In this document: piece after piece, positions 40,811-56,283 of the stretch
How the letters are laid out: the number at the start of each line of letters is the position of its first letter
Position numbering within the stretch: the stretch's first letter is position 1
DNA from: Myxococcales bacterium
Lineage (GTDB): Bacteria > Myxococcota_A > Polyangia > Haliangiales > Haliangiaceae
Assembly: GCA_016794525.1 (NCBI GenBank)
Contig: JAEUJY010000164.1
Coordinates: 62,001 to 126,000 of the forward strand
DNA length: 64,000 nt
Reading direction: 5' to 3'
Position numbers and translations under genes: made by a program
The notes under the pieces: model-generated
Told to the model about the DNA's origin: nothing
What the model saw: the letters and a program-made list of their open reading frames with translations, nothing else
The model's database searches: none

Positions 40811-41635
40811 ATGTCCGGGTTCATCGACCGCGAGCGCCTGAAGCGCATGCGCAACTTCCAGAGTCAGGATTGGTATCCAGCGGTCGCGATCCGGCCGTTG
40901 ACGATCTTGATCATGCTGGTGATCGGCGACTGGAAGTTCCTGACGCCCAACCGCCTCACGACGATCGCCAACCTGTTCAAGGTCGCGACCGTCGTGTTCC
41001 TGGTGCCGGAGTGGACGGCGCGACTGGGGTTCGCGCCGTGGCCGGCGACGGTGTGGGCCGTCGTGTTCCTGCAGCTCGGCATCATCTTCGATCACCTCGA
41101 CGGCACGATGGCGCGCTACCGCCGGACCTTCACGACGCTCGGCTCGTTCTACGACAAGTCGAGCGACATCGTGACCTGGTTCGCGATCTGCGCCGCGCTC
41201 GGCTGGCGCGCGTACGCCGGCACCGGCGACGCGTTCTTGATCATCCTCGCGACCGGGTCGGCCGGGTTCCTGGCCTTCCGCGGCTACATGAAGTGGCTCA
41301 GCACCGCCGAGCACGAGAAGCTGCGCTGGCGCGAGGCCGCGGCCGATCCGGCCGGCGTGATCGCCCGGCGCACCGCGCCGCCGAAGATCAGCGAGCCGCC
41401 GGTGCGGACCGCGGCCGAGTGGTTGCGGTGGTTCGGCAGCCGCACGCTGCGCATCTTCTGGTTCGAGGAGATGGACCTGTTCTTCTGGGTCGGCCTCGGG
41501 CTCTTGCTCGATCGCCTGACGCCGCTCCTGTGGTTCATGTTCGTGACCCAGGGCGCCGGCTTCGCGGCGATCTTCGTCTACCGCCACGTCGAGGCGCACC
41601 GCGTCGACCTCGCGATGCGCAAGCCGCCGGCGTGA
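40811..41635 (+). CDS. CDP-alcohol phosphatidyltransferase family membrane protein (paralogue of 27620-28435)
   Basis: 274 residues from ATG 40811. The full signature FDHLDGTMARYR...GSFYDKSSD is present, with about six membrane segments. It matches the 27620-28435 protein along its whole length (RMRNFQS, TPNRLTTIAN, YMKWLSTAE, EWLRW). The two sit 12 kb apart on opposite strands, an old duplication. Neighbours are FkbM and a second SAM methyltransferase. Confidence 0.86.
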   Translation: MSGFIDRERLKRMRNFQSQDWYPAVAIRPLTILIMLVIGDWKFLTPNRLTTIANLFKVATVVFLVPEWTARLGFAPWPATVWAVVFLQLGIIFDHLDGTMARYRRTFTTLGSFYDKSSDIVTWFAICAALGWRAYAGTGDAFLIILATGSAGFLAFRGYMKWLSTAEHEKLRWREAAADPAGVIARRTAPPKISEPPVRTAAEWLRWFGSRTLRIFWFEEMDLFFWVGLGLLLDRLTPLLWFMFVTQGAGFAAIFVYRHVEAHRVDLAMRKPPA

Positions 41636-41651
41636 CCGCCGCCGCCCGCGC

Positions 41652-42701
41652 TCAGGCCGGCTTGCGGCAGGCGACCCGCAGCTCGCTGCCGGCGCCGAAG
41701 AACCGCACCAGCGACGACATCGCCACGGGCACGTCGAAGGCTGCCAGCAGCCAGTCGGGATCGCGGGTCATCTTGGTGCCGAACCACCCATTGAGCGTGT
41801 GGCGGAACCCGCGCAGCCAGCTCGAGGCGCCGGTGCGGGTCGTGATCTGGACGTCCTCGAAGCCCGTACGCTCGAGGTACGCGCGGATCGTGGCGGCCTC
41901 GAACTGGAACAGGTGGCGCGGCGCGTCGGTGCTCCACCAGTAGCGCCCGAACAGCGCGGCGTGGATGCTGCGGAAGTTGGGGACGCACAGGAAGAAGCGT
42001 CCGCCCGGCTTGAGGTAGCGGTAGGCGTTCGCCAGCGCCAGGCTGGGCGTGTGGGTGTGCTCGAGCACGTGCCACATGTACGCCGCGTCGAAGGTCCCCT
42101 CCGGGTGCGCCAGCGCCTCGGCGGTGCCGACCTCGACCTTGTGGCCCTTGGCGCAGGCGCGCTCGACCGCGCTGGCGGCGAACTCGACACCGTAGGTCTC
42201 CCAGCCGAGCTTCTGCATCGTATCGAGCAGCTTGCCGCTGCCGCAGCCGATGTCGATGAAGCGCCCGCCCTGCTCGAACGGCGGGATGAAGTACCAGGAG
42301 ATGTCCTGGCGCACCCGCACCCGCAACCGCTGCAGCACCCCCGGCGCCGGCGCGCCCTTGCCGCCGGCCAGCTGCTGCCAGCGCTGCAGCGGCCGCGCAA
42401 CGTTCATGTGGGCGCCGTAGTCGGCGGGGTAGTACTCGCCGATCACGCTCGGCCCGGGACGAGGGTTCAGGAAGCTAAGCGCGCAGCCGGTGCAGCGCAC
42501 CAGGCGGAACTGCTCGCCGGTGAACAGCAGGTACTCGGGGTAGACCTTGCGCGGCGCGAACTCGGTGCCGCCGCACAGGTCGCAGCGTTCGATCCACTCG
42601 AAGCCCGGGCGGAACGCGAGCTGCTTACCGAACGCGACGAGCTCGCGGCCCGGGCCGGGTGGGGATGACGCGGCGGCCGGGGATTCGCTCGGGATGTCCA
42701 C
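41652..42701 (-). CDS. Class I SAM-dependent methyltransferase with N-terminal zinc-ribbon-like motif
   Basis: 349 residues. The N-terminus has CDLCGG and, 26 residues later, CTGCAL, a likely zinc site seen in sugar C-methyltransferase-like proteins. The methyltransferase core has FIDIGCGSGKLL, the acidic loop YGVEF, and MWHVLEHTHTP, then YLKPGGRFFLCVPN. It probably acts on a nucleotide sugar or glycan in the same pathway as its neighbours (inference). Confidence 0.86.
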   Translation of the reverse strand: MDIPSESPAAASSPPGPGRELVAFGKQLAFRPGFEWIERCDLCGGTEFAPRKVYPEYLLFTGEQFRLVRCTGCALSFLNPRPGPSVIGEYYPADYGAHMNVARPLQRWQQLAGGKGAPAPGVLQRLRVRVRQDISWYFIPPFEQGGRFIDIGCGSGKLLDTMQKLGWETYGVEFAASAVERACAKGHKVEVGTAEALAHPEGTFDAAYMWHVLEHTHTPSLALANAYRYLKPGGRFFLCVPNFRSIHAALFGRYWWSTDAPRHLFQFEAATIRAYLERTGFEDVQITTRTGASSWLRGFRHTLNGWFGTKMTRDPDWLLAAFDVPVAMSSLVRFFGAGSELRVACRKPA

Positions 42702-42809
42702 GGCCGTCTTTACCTTCTCGCTCCCTGCCGAGGCAAGCCGGACCGTCCCCGCGGCCGCGCCGGTGGCCGTCCTTTACAGCGGTCGAATGACCATGTTACC
42801 CGTGGCGTC

Positions 42810-43496
42810 ATGTCGACGTGGCCGGCGCTGAAGGCGGACGAGATCGCCGCCGTGATGTTCGATCTCGACGGGACGCTGGTCGACACGATGGGTGGGTTCG
42901 CCGACCTGGCGGCGCTGGTGATGGCCGCCCGCCATGGCGCCGACCCGGTGGAGGCACGGGCGCGTTACCTCCAGACCTCTGGCATCCCGTTCTGCAAGCA
43001 GCTCGAGGTGATCTACCCGGGCCACGCCGCCAACCAGGCCGCGTCCGACGAGTTCGAAGCGCGCAAGCTGGCGGTGTGCGAGGCGGCGATGATGGACGCC
43101 GACACGCTGACCGGCCTGCGCGCGCTGGCCGCCGACGGCCTCAAGCTGGTGGTGTCGTCGAACACCGGCCAGCCGGTCGTCCAGACGTTCCTCGACCGCG
43201 AGGGCTTCCCGTTCGACCTCGCGCTCGGCTTCGACCCGGCGATCGGCCTGGCCAAGGGCGAGCCGCACGTCGCGCAGGTGTGCGCCCGGTTCGGGGTCGC
43301 CCGCCACCAGCTGCTGTTCGTCGGCGACTCGCTCAAGGACGCCGAGCTGGCGCAGGCGGCGGGCGTGCCGTTCGTCGGTCGCCTCGGGACGTTCTCGGCG
43401 GCCGACTTCCGCCGTCAGAACCCGCAGGCGGCCACGGTCGCCAACGTCATCGAGCTGCCGTCGCTCCTCGCGGCGGCCCGAGGGAGCCACCCATGA
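42810..43496 (+). CDS. HAD-superfamily phosphatase
   Basis: 228 residues. Motif I is VMFDLDGTLVDT, motif II VVSSNTG, motif III Lys in IGLAKGEPH, motif IV LFVGDSLKDAELA. The cap is helical (type C1). It overlaps the next nucleotidyltransferase gene by 4 bases (ATGA). In inositol and sugar-nucleotide pathways such enzymes remove phosphate from an intermediate, for example in the last step of di-myo-inositol phosphate synthesis; the match here is only contextual. Confidence 0.88.
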   Translation: MSTWPALKADEIAAVMFDLDGTLVDTMGGFADLAALVMAARHGADPVEARARYLQTSGIPFCKQLEVIYPGHAANQAASDEFEARKLAVCEAAMMDADTLTGLRALAADGLKLVVSSNTGQPVVQTFLDREGFPFDLALGFDPAIGLAKGEPHVAQVCARFGVARHQLLFVGDSLKDAELAQAAGVPFVGRLGTFSAADFRRQNPQAATVANVIELPSLLAAARGSHP

Positions 43497-44227
43497 ACGC
43501 GATCATCCTCGCCGCCGGACTCGGCAGCCGCCTGAAGGACCTCACGACCGCCACCCCCAAGGCGCTGATCGAGGTCGGCGGACGACCCCTCATCGACTAC
43601 GCGCTGGCCTTCGCGCGCGCGGCCGGCGCGACGCACCGGATCGTCGTCGGCGGCTTCCACCACGACGAGGTGGCGGCCCGGGTCGCGGCGGTGGATCCCG
43701 ACGCCCAGGTGCTCGAGAACCGCGAGTACCGCAAGGGGAACCTGATCTCGATGCGGGCCGGCCTGCCGGGGCTCGCCGCCGGCGCCGACTTCTTGCTGAT
43801 GAACACCGACCACGTCTACCGCCCGACCATCGCCGCGGTGGTGGCGGCGGCGTGCCGCGCGGCCACCGAGGTCACCGGCTTCTCCGACACCGATCGGACG
43901 CTCGGCGCCGACGACATGAAGGTCGCCGTCGACGCGGCCGGGCGCGTCGCCGACATGGCCAAGACCCTGGCGCGCTGGGACGTCGGCTACGTCGGGATGA
44001 CGTTCGTGCCCGCCGCGCGCCGCGCCGACTACCTCGCCGCCGCCGAGGCCGTCCTCGCCGCGAAGGGCGAGGCGGTCCACGTCGAGTCGATCCTGGTCGA
44101 GCTGGCGCGGCGCGGGACGCCGCCGGCGCTGGCCGACATCAGCGGCCACGGCTGGCTCGAGATCGACGAGCCGCACGAGCGCGATCACGCCGAGCGCGTG
44201 CTCGCGGCCGAGCGCTGGTGGGCGTGA
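43493..44227 (+). CDS. Sugar/alcohol-phosphate nucleotidyltransferase
   Basis: 244 residues. N-terminal IILAAGLGSRLKDLTTATPK, then ALIEVGGRPLIDY, ENREYRKGNLISM, metal-site Asp in LMNTDHVYRP, and a late GWLEIDEPHE. It is of the same branch as the proteins at 30055 and 45731. The KGN and NTDH motifs are those of LicC/IPCT-like enzymes. It is translationally coupled to the HAD phosphatase and convergent with ino1. Confidence 0.86.
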   Translation: MNAIILAAGLGSRLKDLTTATPKALIEVGGRPLIDYALAFARAAGATHRIVVGGFHHDEVAARVAAVDPDAQVLENREYRKGNLISMRAGLPGLAAGADFLLMNTDHVYRPTIAAVVAAACRAATEVTGFSDTDRTLGADDMKVAVDAAGRVADMAKTLARWDVGYVGMTFVPAARRADYLAAAEAVLAAKGEAVHVESILVELARRGTPPALADISGHGWLEIDEPHERDHAERVLAAERWWA

Positions 44228-44255
44228 AGGCGCGGCCGGGCGGCCGCGCGCGCGA

Positions 44256-45575
<1,320 letters not shown>

Positions 45576-45693
45576 GTCCTGATCTCCTGAGTGAAGCTCG
45601 CCCTGCGGCGCGAGCGCCGAGGTAGTACCGCAAACGGCGCGGGGGCGGGGGGCTCAGGCGCGGCGATCGTGATGCGGGCCGCAGCCGAGCGAT

Positions 45694-45722
45694 TTGACAG
45701 ACCGTCGATGCAGGTCGAGACT
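45694..45722 (+). promoter_or_regulatory. Possible promoter for the IPCT-like gene
   Basis: A perfect -35 TTGACA (45694-45699), a 17-base spacer and a poor -10 GAGACT. The start ATG at 45731 would lie only a few bases past the transcription start, so the mRNA may be leaderless. No ribosome-binding site is visible. Confidence 0.35.
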
Positions 45723-45730
45723 GCCGGACG

Positions 45731-46456
45731 ATGTCCGACACCGCCGTGATTCTCGCCGCTGGCCGCGGGACGCGCCTCGCTGGCAGCGGTGACGCCGAGA
45801 CCTTCTCCAAGCCGCTGATGGCGGTCGGCGGCAAGACCATGCTCGAGCGGTGCATCGCCGGCTGTCGCGCCGGGGGGGCGCGACGCATCGTCGTGGTCAC
45901 CGGCTTCCGGCACCAGCTGATCGAGGCCGAGGTCGCGCGCCTGAACCGCGGCGACCTCGAGACGGTGTTCAACCCCGCGTGGTCGAAGTCCAACGGCATG
46001 TCGGTGTACGCCGTGCGAGACCACGTCGACGTGCCGTTCGCGCTGATGATGAGCGACCACGTCTTCGAGCCGTCGATCCTCGCCGACCTGCTGGCCCTCG
46101 AGCCCGCCGCTGGCACCGTCACGCTGGCGATCGATCGCAAGATCGCCGAGGTGTTCGATCTCGACGACGCCACCAAGGTGCTGGTCGAGGGCGACAAGAT
46201 CGTCCAGATCCACAAGCAGCTCGCGACCTACAACGCCGTCGACTGCGGCCTGTTCCTCTGCACGCCGGCGGTGTTCCCGGCGCTCGGTGAGGTCGTCGCG
46301 CGCCGCGGCGACACGACGCTGTCCGAAGGCCTGGAGATCATCGGCGCCCGCGGCCAGTTCTTGCCGTTCGACATCGGCGACCGCTGGTGGCAGGACGTCG
46401 ACACGCCCGAGATGCTCGAGCAGGCCTCCGCGCAGCTCGCCAAGCGCGGCCTGTAG
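45731..46456 (+). CDS. CDP-inositol-type nucleotidyltransferase (IPCT-like)
   Basis: 241 residues. VILAAGRGTRLAG at the N-terminus, SKPLMAVGGKTMLER, FNPAWSKSNGMSV, the IPCT-like stretch LMMSDHVFEP, then DLDDATKVLVEGDKI and NAVDCGLFLCTP. The MSDH and DATKV motifs are those of the cytidylyltransferase half of archaeal IPCT/DIPPS, which makes CDP-inositol from inositol-1-phosphate and CTP. Being divergent from ino1 makes this assignment much more likely than that for the other two nucleotidyltransferases. Confidence 0.8.
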   Translation: MSDTAVILAAGRGTRLAGSGDAETFSKPLMAVGGKTMLERCIAGCRAGGARRIVVVTGFRHQLIEAEVARLNRGDLETVFNPAWSKSNGMSVYAVRDHVDVPFALMMSDHVFEPSILADLLALEPAAGTVTLAIDRKIAEVFDLDDATKVLVEGDKIVQIHKQLATYNAVDCGLFLCTPAVFPALGEVVARRGDTTLSEGLEIIGARGQFLPFDIGDRWWQDVDTPEMLEQASAQLAKRGL

Positions 46457-46475
46457 GCCTCCGCGCCGCCGGGGC

Positions 46476-46495
46476 AGGGCTTCGCGAGAAGCCCT
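46476..46495. terminator. GNRA-loop hairpin between convergent genes
   Basis: A perfect 8-bp stem (AGGGCTTC / GAAGCCCT) with tetraloop GCGA, 20 bases after the IPCT-like stop and 8 bases after the ligase-like stop on the other strand. It resembles the first hairpin of the dispersed element in sequence (GGGCTT) but lacks the second hairpin and tail. Confidence 0.5.
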
Positions 46496-46503
46496 CCATC
46501 AGG

Positions 46504-48078
<1,575 letters not shown>

Positions 48079-48204
48079 GGTGGCGGGCGCACATAGCGCG
48101 CCGCGCGGCACTGTAGCAGCGTCAGCCCGATGGCTCAAGCCTGCCGGCTCGCAAAGCCAGTGCGTGCTTGATCCCGGGGCCGCTTTGGCCATACTCGCCG
48201 GCCC

Positions 48205-49098
48205 ATGGAACCCACCGACACCCCCGACGGCGACCTGCGCGTCGAGCTCGACGGCCTGCGCCGCCGCCTCGACGATCACGCGCTGCTCCTGCGGAAGGTC
48301 CAGCAGGGCACGACCGAGCTGGCCGAGTCGGTCGGCCGGCTGGTCACCGGGCAGCGCCGTCGGGATCGGTGGGTCAGCGTCAACTCGTTCGTCGCCTACC
48401 TGCTGTTCACCGCCATCCTGGGCGGCGCGATGCTGGTGCTGTACCGGTCGCGGGCCGGCCAGCTGGTGCGCGACCGCGACAGCGCCGTGGCCGAGCGCGA
48501 CCTGGCCCGGGCCCGGGCCAAGACCCTCGACGATCAGCTGACCGCCCGCACCGCCGCCGGCGAGCAGGCGTTCGCCTATTACCAGCTCCTGACCACCGGC
48601 AAGCGCACCGAGGCCGTGACCCGGTTCGGGGAGCTCGACCAGGCCAACCTGACCGCGACCGAGCGCGCGGTGTTCGAGCAGGGCCACAAGCAGGCCCGCG
48701 CGGAGATCATCGACGCCGGGTACCTGACCGGCCTCGACGCGGCCCGCGCCGGCGATCACGCCAAGGCGATCTCCGAGCTGCGCCGGGCGCTGGCCTACGA
48801 GGACGAGGGCCCGCGGGCGGCGCAGATGCGCTACTTCCTCGGCGTCGCGCTGCTGAAGACCAACGCGCCCAAGGACGCCCGCCACGAGCTCGAGCTGGCG
48901 CTGGCCGGCCGGGTCGAGCAGGCCGGCGCGACCGACGCGCGCTACTACCTGGCGAGCGCGATCGAGGCCATGGGCGACCTCGACCAGGCGCGCCGCGAGT
49001 ACGACAAGTTCGCCAGCGCCGCGGCCCAGCATCCGCTGGCCGCCGCCGCGCGCCGCAAGGCGATGGCGCTGGCCCGGCAGACCAAGCCGAGCAATTGA
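48205..49098 (+). CDS. Membrane-anchored TPR-like protein
   Basis: 297 residues. An N-terminal coiled coil (about 10-45) is followed by one membrane segment (about 60-80), a second coiled coil, and TPR-like helical pairs from about 135 (AGYLTGLDAARAGDHAKAI, MRYFLGVALLKTNAPKDA, ARYYLASAIEAMGDLDQA). Such proteins are scaffolds. It stands alone, divergent from the ligase-like gene. No specific partner can be read from the context. Confidence 0.75.
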   Translation: MEPTDTPDGDLRVELDGLRRRLDDHALLLRKVQQGTTELAESVGRLVTGQRRRDRWVSVNSFVAYLLFTAILGGAMLVLYRSRAGQLVRDRDSAVAERDLARARAKTLDDQLTARTAAGEQAFAYYQLLTTGKRTEAVTRFGELDQANLTATERAVFEQGHKQARAEIIDAGYLTGLDAARAGDHAKAISELRRALAYEDEGPRAAQMRYFLGVALLKTNAPKDARHELELALAGRVEQAGATDARYYLASAIEAMGDLDQARREYDKFASAAAQHPLAAAARRKAMALARQTKPSN

Positions 49099-49135
49099 CG
49101 CGGGCCGCCGCGGCGCCCGCGACGGTTGCGCTGCG

Positions 49136-49546
49136 CTAGGCCGACTTCTGCTGGCGGGCGATGGTCGCGTACTTGGTGTCGACGCCGAGGATGTGCGACT
49201 TCAACCAGCCCTTCAGGAACTGGAAGAAGGCGGGCGCCAGCACGGTGTCGCGGCTCGCCACGAAGGCGCGCTTGTGCTCGTCGAGCTTCTCGAGCAGCTG
49301 CTTGTGGATGATGCCGTGGAGCTTGCGATCGGCGAACCCGATCCGCTCCATCAGCGCCTCCTCGTCGCGGAAGTGCGTCACCGTGAACGCGGCGAGGGCG
49401 TCCACCGCGGTCAGCACGGCGGCCTTGGGCGCGCCGGCGTCGCAGACGGCCTGCAGCTTGGCCATCAGCTGCAGCAGCACCTGGTGCTCGCGGTTCATCG
49501 ACGTGACCCCGATGTCGTAGGCCGGATCCCAATCGAACATGCCCAT
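49136..49546 (-). CDS. Bacteriohemerythrin
   Basis: 136 residues. The di-iron ligands of the hemerythrin fold are visible: His in NREHQVLL, HFRDEEALM, the HGIIHKQLLEKLDEH pair and HILGVDTKY near the C-terminus. It binds O2 reversibly and may buffer or sense oxygen. It is a single gene. Confidence 0.93.
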   Translation of the reverse strand: MGMFDWDPAYDIGVTSMNREHQVLLQLMAKLQAVCDAGAPKAAVLTAVDALAAFTVTHFRDEEALMERIGFADRKLHGIIHKQLLEKLDEHKRAFVASRDTVLAPAFFQFLKGWLKSHILGVDTKYATIARQQKSA

Positions 49547-49667
49547 GGTGCCCTCTGCGGTGTGGTGACGAGCCGTGCGGTCGATCGAGCGACTCGACCG
49601 GTCGCGGGCTGCTGGAAGGGCCGACCGATGCGACCTGCTGCCGCAGGCCTACGGTAGAGTCCCGGCC

Positions 49668-50110
49668 ATGGCCCCCGCCCCGCGCCGCGACCCGCGCCGC
49701 TTCATCTACGTCGGCCTCGACGTGGCGTTCACGATCCTCTACCTCGTGCTGCTCACCACGACGCTGCACAACCGGCACGCCGGTGCGCGCATGGTGCTGT
49801 ACTTGCTGCCGGTCGCGTCGACCGCGATGGCGATCGGCACCGGCGCCGGGCGCCGCTGGGGCTGGTGGCTGACGATCGCCGGCGGCGCGACCTTGCTGGC
49901 GTGGACGGTGGGCTTCGTGATCCTGCTCCTCACCACCGCGGCCTACCTGTCGGGGGTGTACGGCGCGTTCGGCAAGGCCGCCGCGTCCGGGGCGATCCTG
50001 GCGGTGTTCCTGGTGATCGAGGCGGTCGCGTTCCTGCCGGCGCTGCAGCTCAAGTGGGCGCTGACGCGAGCCGGCCGGCGCGCGTTCGGCCTGGCGCCGA
50101 AGGCTGCGGC

Positions 50111-50114
<4 letters not shown>
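49668..50114 (+). CDS. Small integral membrane protein, unknown function
   Basis: 148 residues from ATG 49668 with about four hydrophobic segments (LDVAFTILYLVLLTTTL, MVLYLLPVASTAMAIG, WWLTIAGGATLLAWTVG, AILAVFLVIEAVAFLPAL). No family was recognised. Its stop overlaps the GTG of the next gene, so the two are likely co-translated. Confidence 0.68.
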
Positions 50115-51988
<1,874 letters not shown>

Positions 51989-52053
51989 CGGCGGGCCGCG
52001 GCGCTCGACGTTCACCCGGCCGCGGCGGGGTGGCCGTGCTAGGATCTCGTACG

Positions 52054-53964
<1,911 letters not shown>

Positions 53965-53970
53965 CCAGGA

Positions 53971-54060
53971 GAGGGTCTTTCGCAAAGACCCTCGTGTTGC
54001 CAGAGAGGGTCTTTCGCAAAGACCCTCCCCCACAAGACGTGGGGCCCCCACCCGAAACGC
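53971..54060 (+). repeat. Dispersed two-hairpin element, copy D, with a duplicated first hairpin
   Basis: An extra copy of the first hairpin (53971-53993) starts 7 bases after the kinase stop. A full element follows (54005-54060): hairpin 1, hairpin 2 (54028-54044) and tail CCCACCCGAAACGC. It is in the orientation of the upstream gene. Tandem duplication of hairpin 1 alone shows that the two hairpins can be separated. Confidence 0.85.
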
Positions 54061-54120
54061 CAGAGCGTGGCGCGGGGATCGGGTGATGAGATCGAGACGA
54101 AGTGCCGGCGCGGAGGGGGA

Positions 54121-54345
54121 GGGAGCCGGAGCCGGTGTCGGAAACGGGAGCCGGAGCCGGAGTCGGAGCCGGAGCCGGAGTCGGAGCCGGAGCCGGAGCC
54201 GGAGCCGGTGTCGGAGCCGGAGCCGGAGTCGGAACCGGAGCCGGAGCCGGAGCCGGTGTCGGAGCCGGAGCGGGAGCCGGATCCGGAGCCGGTGTCGGAG
54301 CCGGAGTCGGAGCCGGAGCCGGAGTCGGAGCCGGAGCCGGAACCC
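54121..54345 (+). repeat. Hexanucleotide array (GGAGCC/GGAGTC/GGTGTC)
   Basis: About 37 tandem hexamers, complementary in unit to the 19.7-kb array. It continues into a degenerate CGCGCCCG-rich stretch to about 54410. It fills most of the 497-base gap between the kinase and the hydrolase genes. Frames through it give only simple repeats. No other gene was recognised in this gap. Confidence 0.9.
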
Positions 54346-54461
54346 GCGCCCGCGCCGGAACCCGCGCCCGCGCCCGCCCCCGCGCCCGCGCCCGCGTCCG
54401 CCCCGAGATCGGGCGCCCGCTCCGTGCCGCAGCCCCGCCGGGGAGTAGACTTCCATCCGCC

Positions 54462-55355
54462 ATGAACCAGCGCACCGGTCGCGCCCGCGTGGGTGACGTC
54501 GAGATCGCCTACGACATCTTCGATGGCGGGCCGCGCCGGATGGTGCTGGTGATGGGCATCGGCGCGCAGCGCGTGTTCTGGGACGACGCGCTGTGCGCGC
54601 GGCTGGCCGATCAGGGCTTCGCGGTGGCGCGGTTCGATCACCGCGACATCGGCGAGTCGACGCGGCTCGATCACCTCCCGGTGCCGCGCCCGGGCCGGAC
54701 GATGATGCGCGGCATGCTCGGCCTGCCCGTGCCCGCGCCCTACACGCTGTCGGACATGGCCGCCGACGTGATCGGCCTGGTCGATCACCTGGGCTGGGAC
54801 CGCGTTCACGTGGTCGGCGCGTCGATGGGCGGCATGATCGCGCAGCACCTCGGCTTCGAGCACGGCCCGCGGCTGGCGTCGCTCACGTCGATCATGTCGA
54901 CCACCGGCGCGCGGCGCTACACGCTCCTGACGCGCCCGGCCGCGCTGAAGGCGCTCATGGGCAAGCCGCCGCGCACCGCCGACGAGTCGGCCGAGTACGC
55001 GGTGTCGCTGTTCAAGGCCATCGGCGGCCCCGGGTTCGCGGCCGACGAGGAGGCGCTACGCAAGAACGGCCGGCTGGCGTTCGAGCGCAAGCCGTCGCCG
55101 CGTGGCTTCTGCCGGCACTTCGCGGCGATCGGCGCGTCGGGCGATCGCACGCAGCGGCTGGCGGCGATCCGCACGCCGACCCTGGTCTTCCACGGCGCCG
55201 CCGACCCCCTGATCGCGGTGGCCGGCGGTCGGGCCACCGCCCGGGCCATCCCGGGCGCCCGGCTCGAGGTCGTCGACGGCATGGGCCACCACATGCCGCC
55301 CGGGGTCTGGGATCGCCTGGTCGGGGCGATCACCGCCAACGCCGCGCGCGCCTGA
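54462..55355 (+). CDS. Alpha/beta-hydrolase
   Basis: 297 residues from ATG. The oxyanion and nucleophile elements are [12 protein letters not shown] and [10 protein letters not shown], with a catalytic Asp in GAADPLIAV and His in MGHHMPPG. It belongs to the esterase/haloperoxidase-like group. A His next to the catalytic His is unusual but not diagnostic. It follows the hexamer array directly. Confidence 0.9.
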   Translation: MNQRTGRARVGDVEIAYDIFDGGPRRMVLVMGIGAQRVFWDDALCARLADQGFAVARFDHRDIGESTRLDHLPVPRPGRTMMRGMLGLPVPAPYTLSDMAADVIGLVDHLGWDRVHVVGASMGGMIAQHLGFEHGPRLASLTSIMSTTGARRYTLLTRPAALKALMGKPPRTADESAEYAVSLFKAIGGPGFAADEEALRKNGRLAFERKPSPRGFCRHFAAIGASGDRTQRLAAIRTPTLVFHGAADPLIAVAGGRATARAIPGARLEVVDGMGHHMPPGVWDRLVGAITANAARA

Positions 55356-55394
55356 ATCCTGCGACCGCGAGGGGGCGTCGCGCGACCAACGGGG

Positions 55395-55586
55395 ATGCGA
55401 CGCCTGTTCGTGATCTCGCTGGTGGCTGGAATCGCCCTGTCGGGCTGTGTCGTCCGGACCCGGCCCGGGGCCGTCTACCGCGGCGGCCACGGCGATCGCT
55501 CGTCGGAGCGCCACTGCCACGATCGCGGGGGCAAGCACCACAAGACCGTCTGCCACGCGCACCCCCACGGCCCCGGCCATCACTGA
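55395..55586 (+). CDS. Small His-rich lipoprotein
   Basis: 63 residues. The signal peptide with lipobox ALSGC (Cys18) leaves a mature part of about 45 residues with ten His and a few Cys (RHCHDRGGKHHK, CHAHPHGPGHH). This suggests metal binding at the envelope (Ni, Zn, Cu or Co). No family was recognised. It stands just ahead of a Cys-cluster protein gene. Confidence 0.65.
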   Translation: MRRLFVISLVAGIALSGCVVRTRPGAVYRGGHGDRSSERHCHDRGGKHHKTVCHAHPHGPGHH

Positions 55587-55621
55587 GCCCGGCCCGCGCG
55601 GGCCGTGATACCAACGCTGGC

Positions 55622-56221
55622 GTGAGCGACGACGAGCCTGTCCGGGACCTGACCTCGGCGCTGAGGTTCCTGCAAGTGGCGGTGGCCAGGCAGCGCGAGG
55701 ATCACGAGCGCGTCGACGCGACGCTCGAGGCGCTGATGGCCGCGCTGATCGAGGCCGGGGTGATCACCGACGAGGCGATCGACGATCACTTGATGGTGGC
55801 GAGCCGCACGGCGCGCCAGCGCCGGCCCGAGGAGCTGTCCGTCCGGCTGTGGTCGGGGGACGACAAGTACGCCATCCCCGATCCGGGCATCGACTGCGAG
55901 GCGCGCATGCACCTGTGCCAGGGCCGGTGCTGCAGCTTCGACTTCCCGCTGTCGGAGCAGGATCTCGACGAGGGGCAGGTCCGCTGGCGCCACCACCAGC
56001 CGTACATGATCGCGCAGCGCGAGGACGGCTACTGCGTCCACAACGATCCCGCGACGCGGGGCTGCGGCGTCTACGCGCACCGGCCCGGCACCTGCCGGCA
56101 GTACAGCTGCCGCACCGACAAGCGCGTGTGGATCGACTTCGAGGCGCGCATCCCGGCGCCGCTCGACGTGCGCCCGCGGCTGATCGAGATCCGCCGGCCG
56201 GCCAAGAAGCCGACGCCGTAG
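55622..56221 (+). CDS. YkgJ-family cysteine-cluster protein
   Basis: 199 residues from GTG 55622. A helical N-terminal region is followed by the CxxxCCxx-type cluster (LCQGRCCSFDFPLSEQD), CVHNDPATRGCGVYAHRPG and TCRQYSC. This is the zinc or Fe-S binding pattern of the YkgJ/UPF0153 family, often linked to metal handling. It has no signal peptide, so it is cytoplasmic. A His-rich lipoprotein gene lies upstream. Confidence 0.86.
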   Translation: MSDDEPVRDLTSALRFLQVAVARQREDHERVDATLEALMAALIEAGVITDEAIDDHLMVASRTARQRRPEELSVRLWSGDDKYAIPDPGIDCEARMHLCQGRCCSFDFPLSEQDLDEGQVRWRHHQPYMIAQREDGYCVHNDPATRGCGVYAHRPGTCRQYSCRTDKRVWIDFEARIPAPLDVRPRLIEIRRPAKKPTP

Positions 56222-56283
56222 CGACCACCGCGGGCGCGCACCTGCGGGAGGTCCGGCAAACGCCGTGATAGCCTGATTTCCAC

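Noticed and set aside
54067-54465. Pro-Glu and Gly-Ala repeat proteins in the 54-kb array
   Set aside because: All frames of a hexamer array are open; no start site, no non-repeat domain and no conservation signal.
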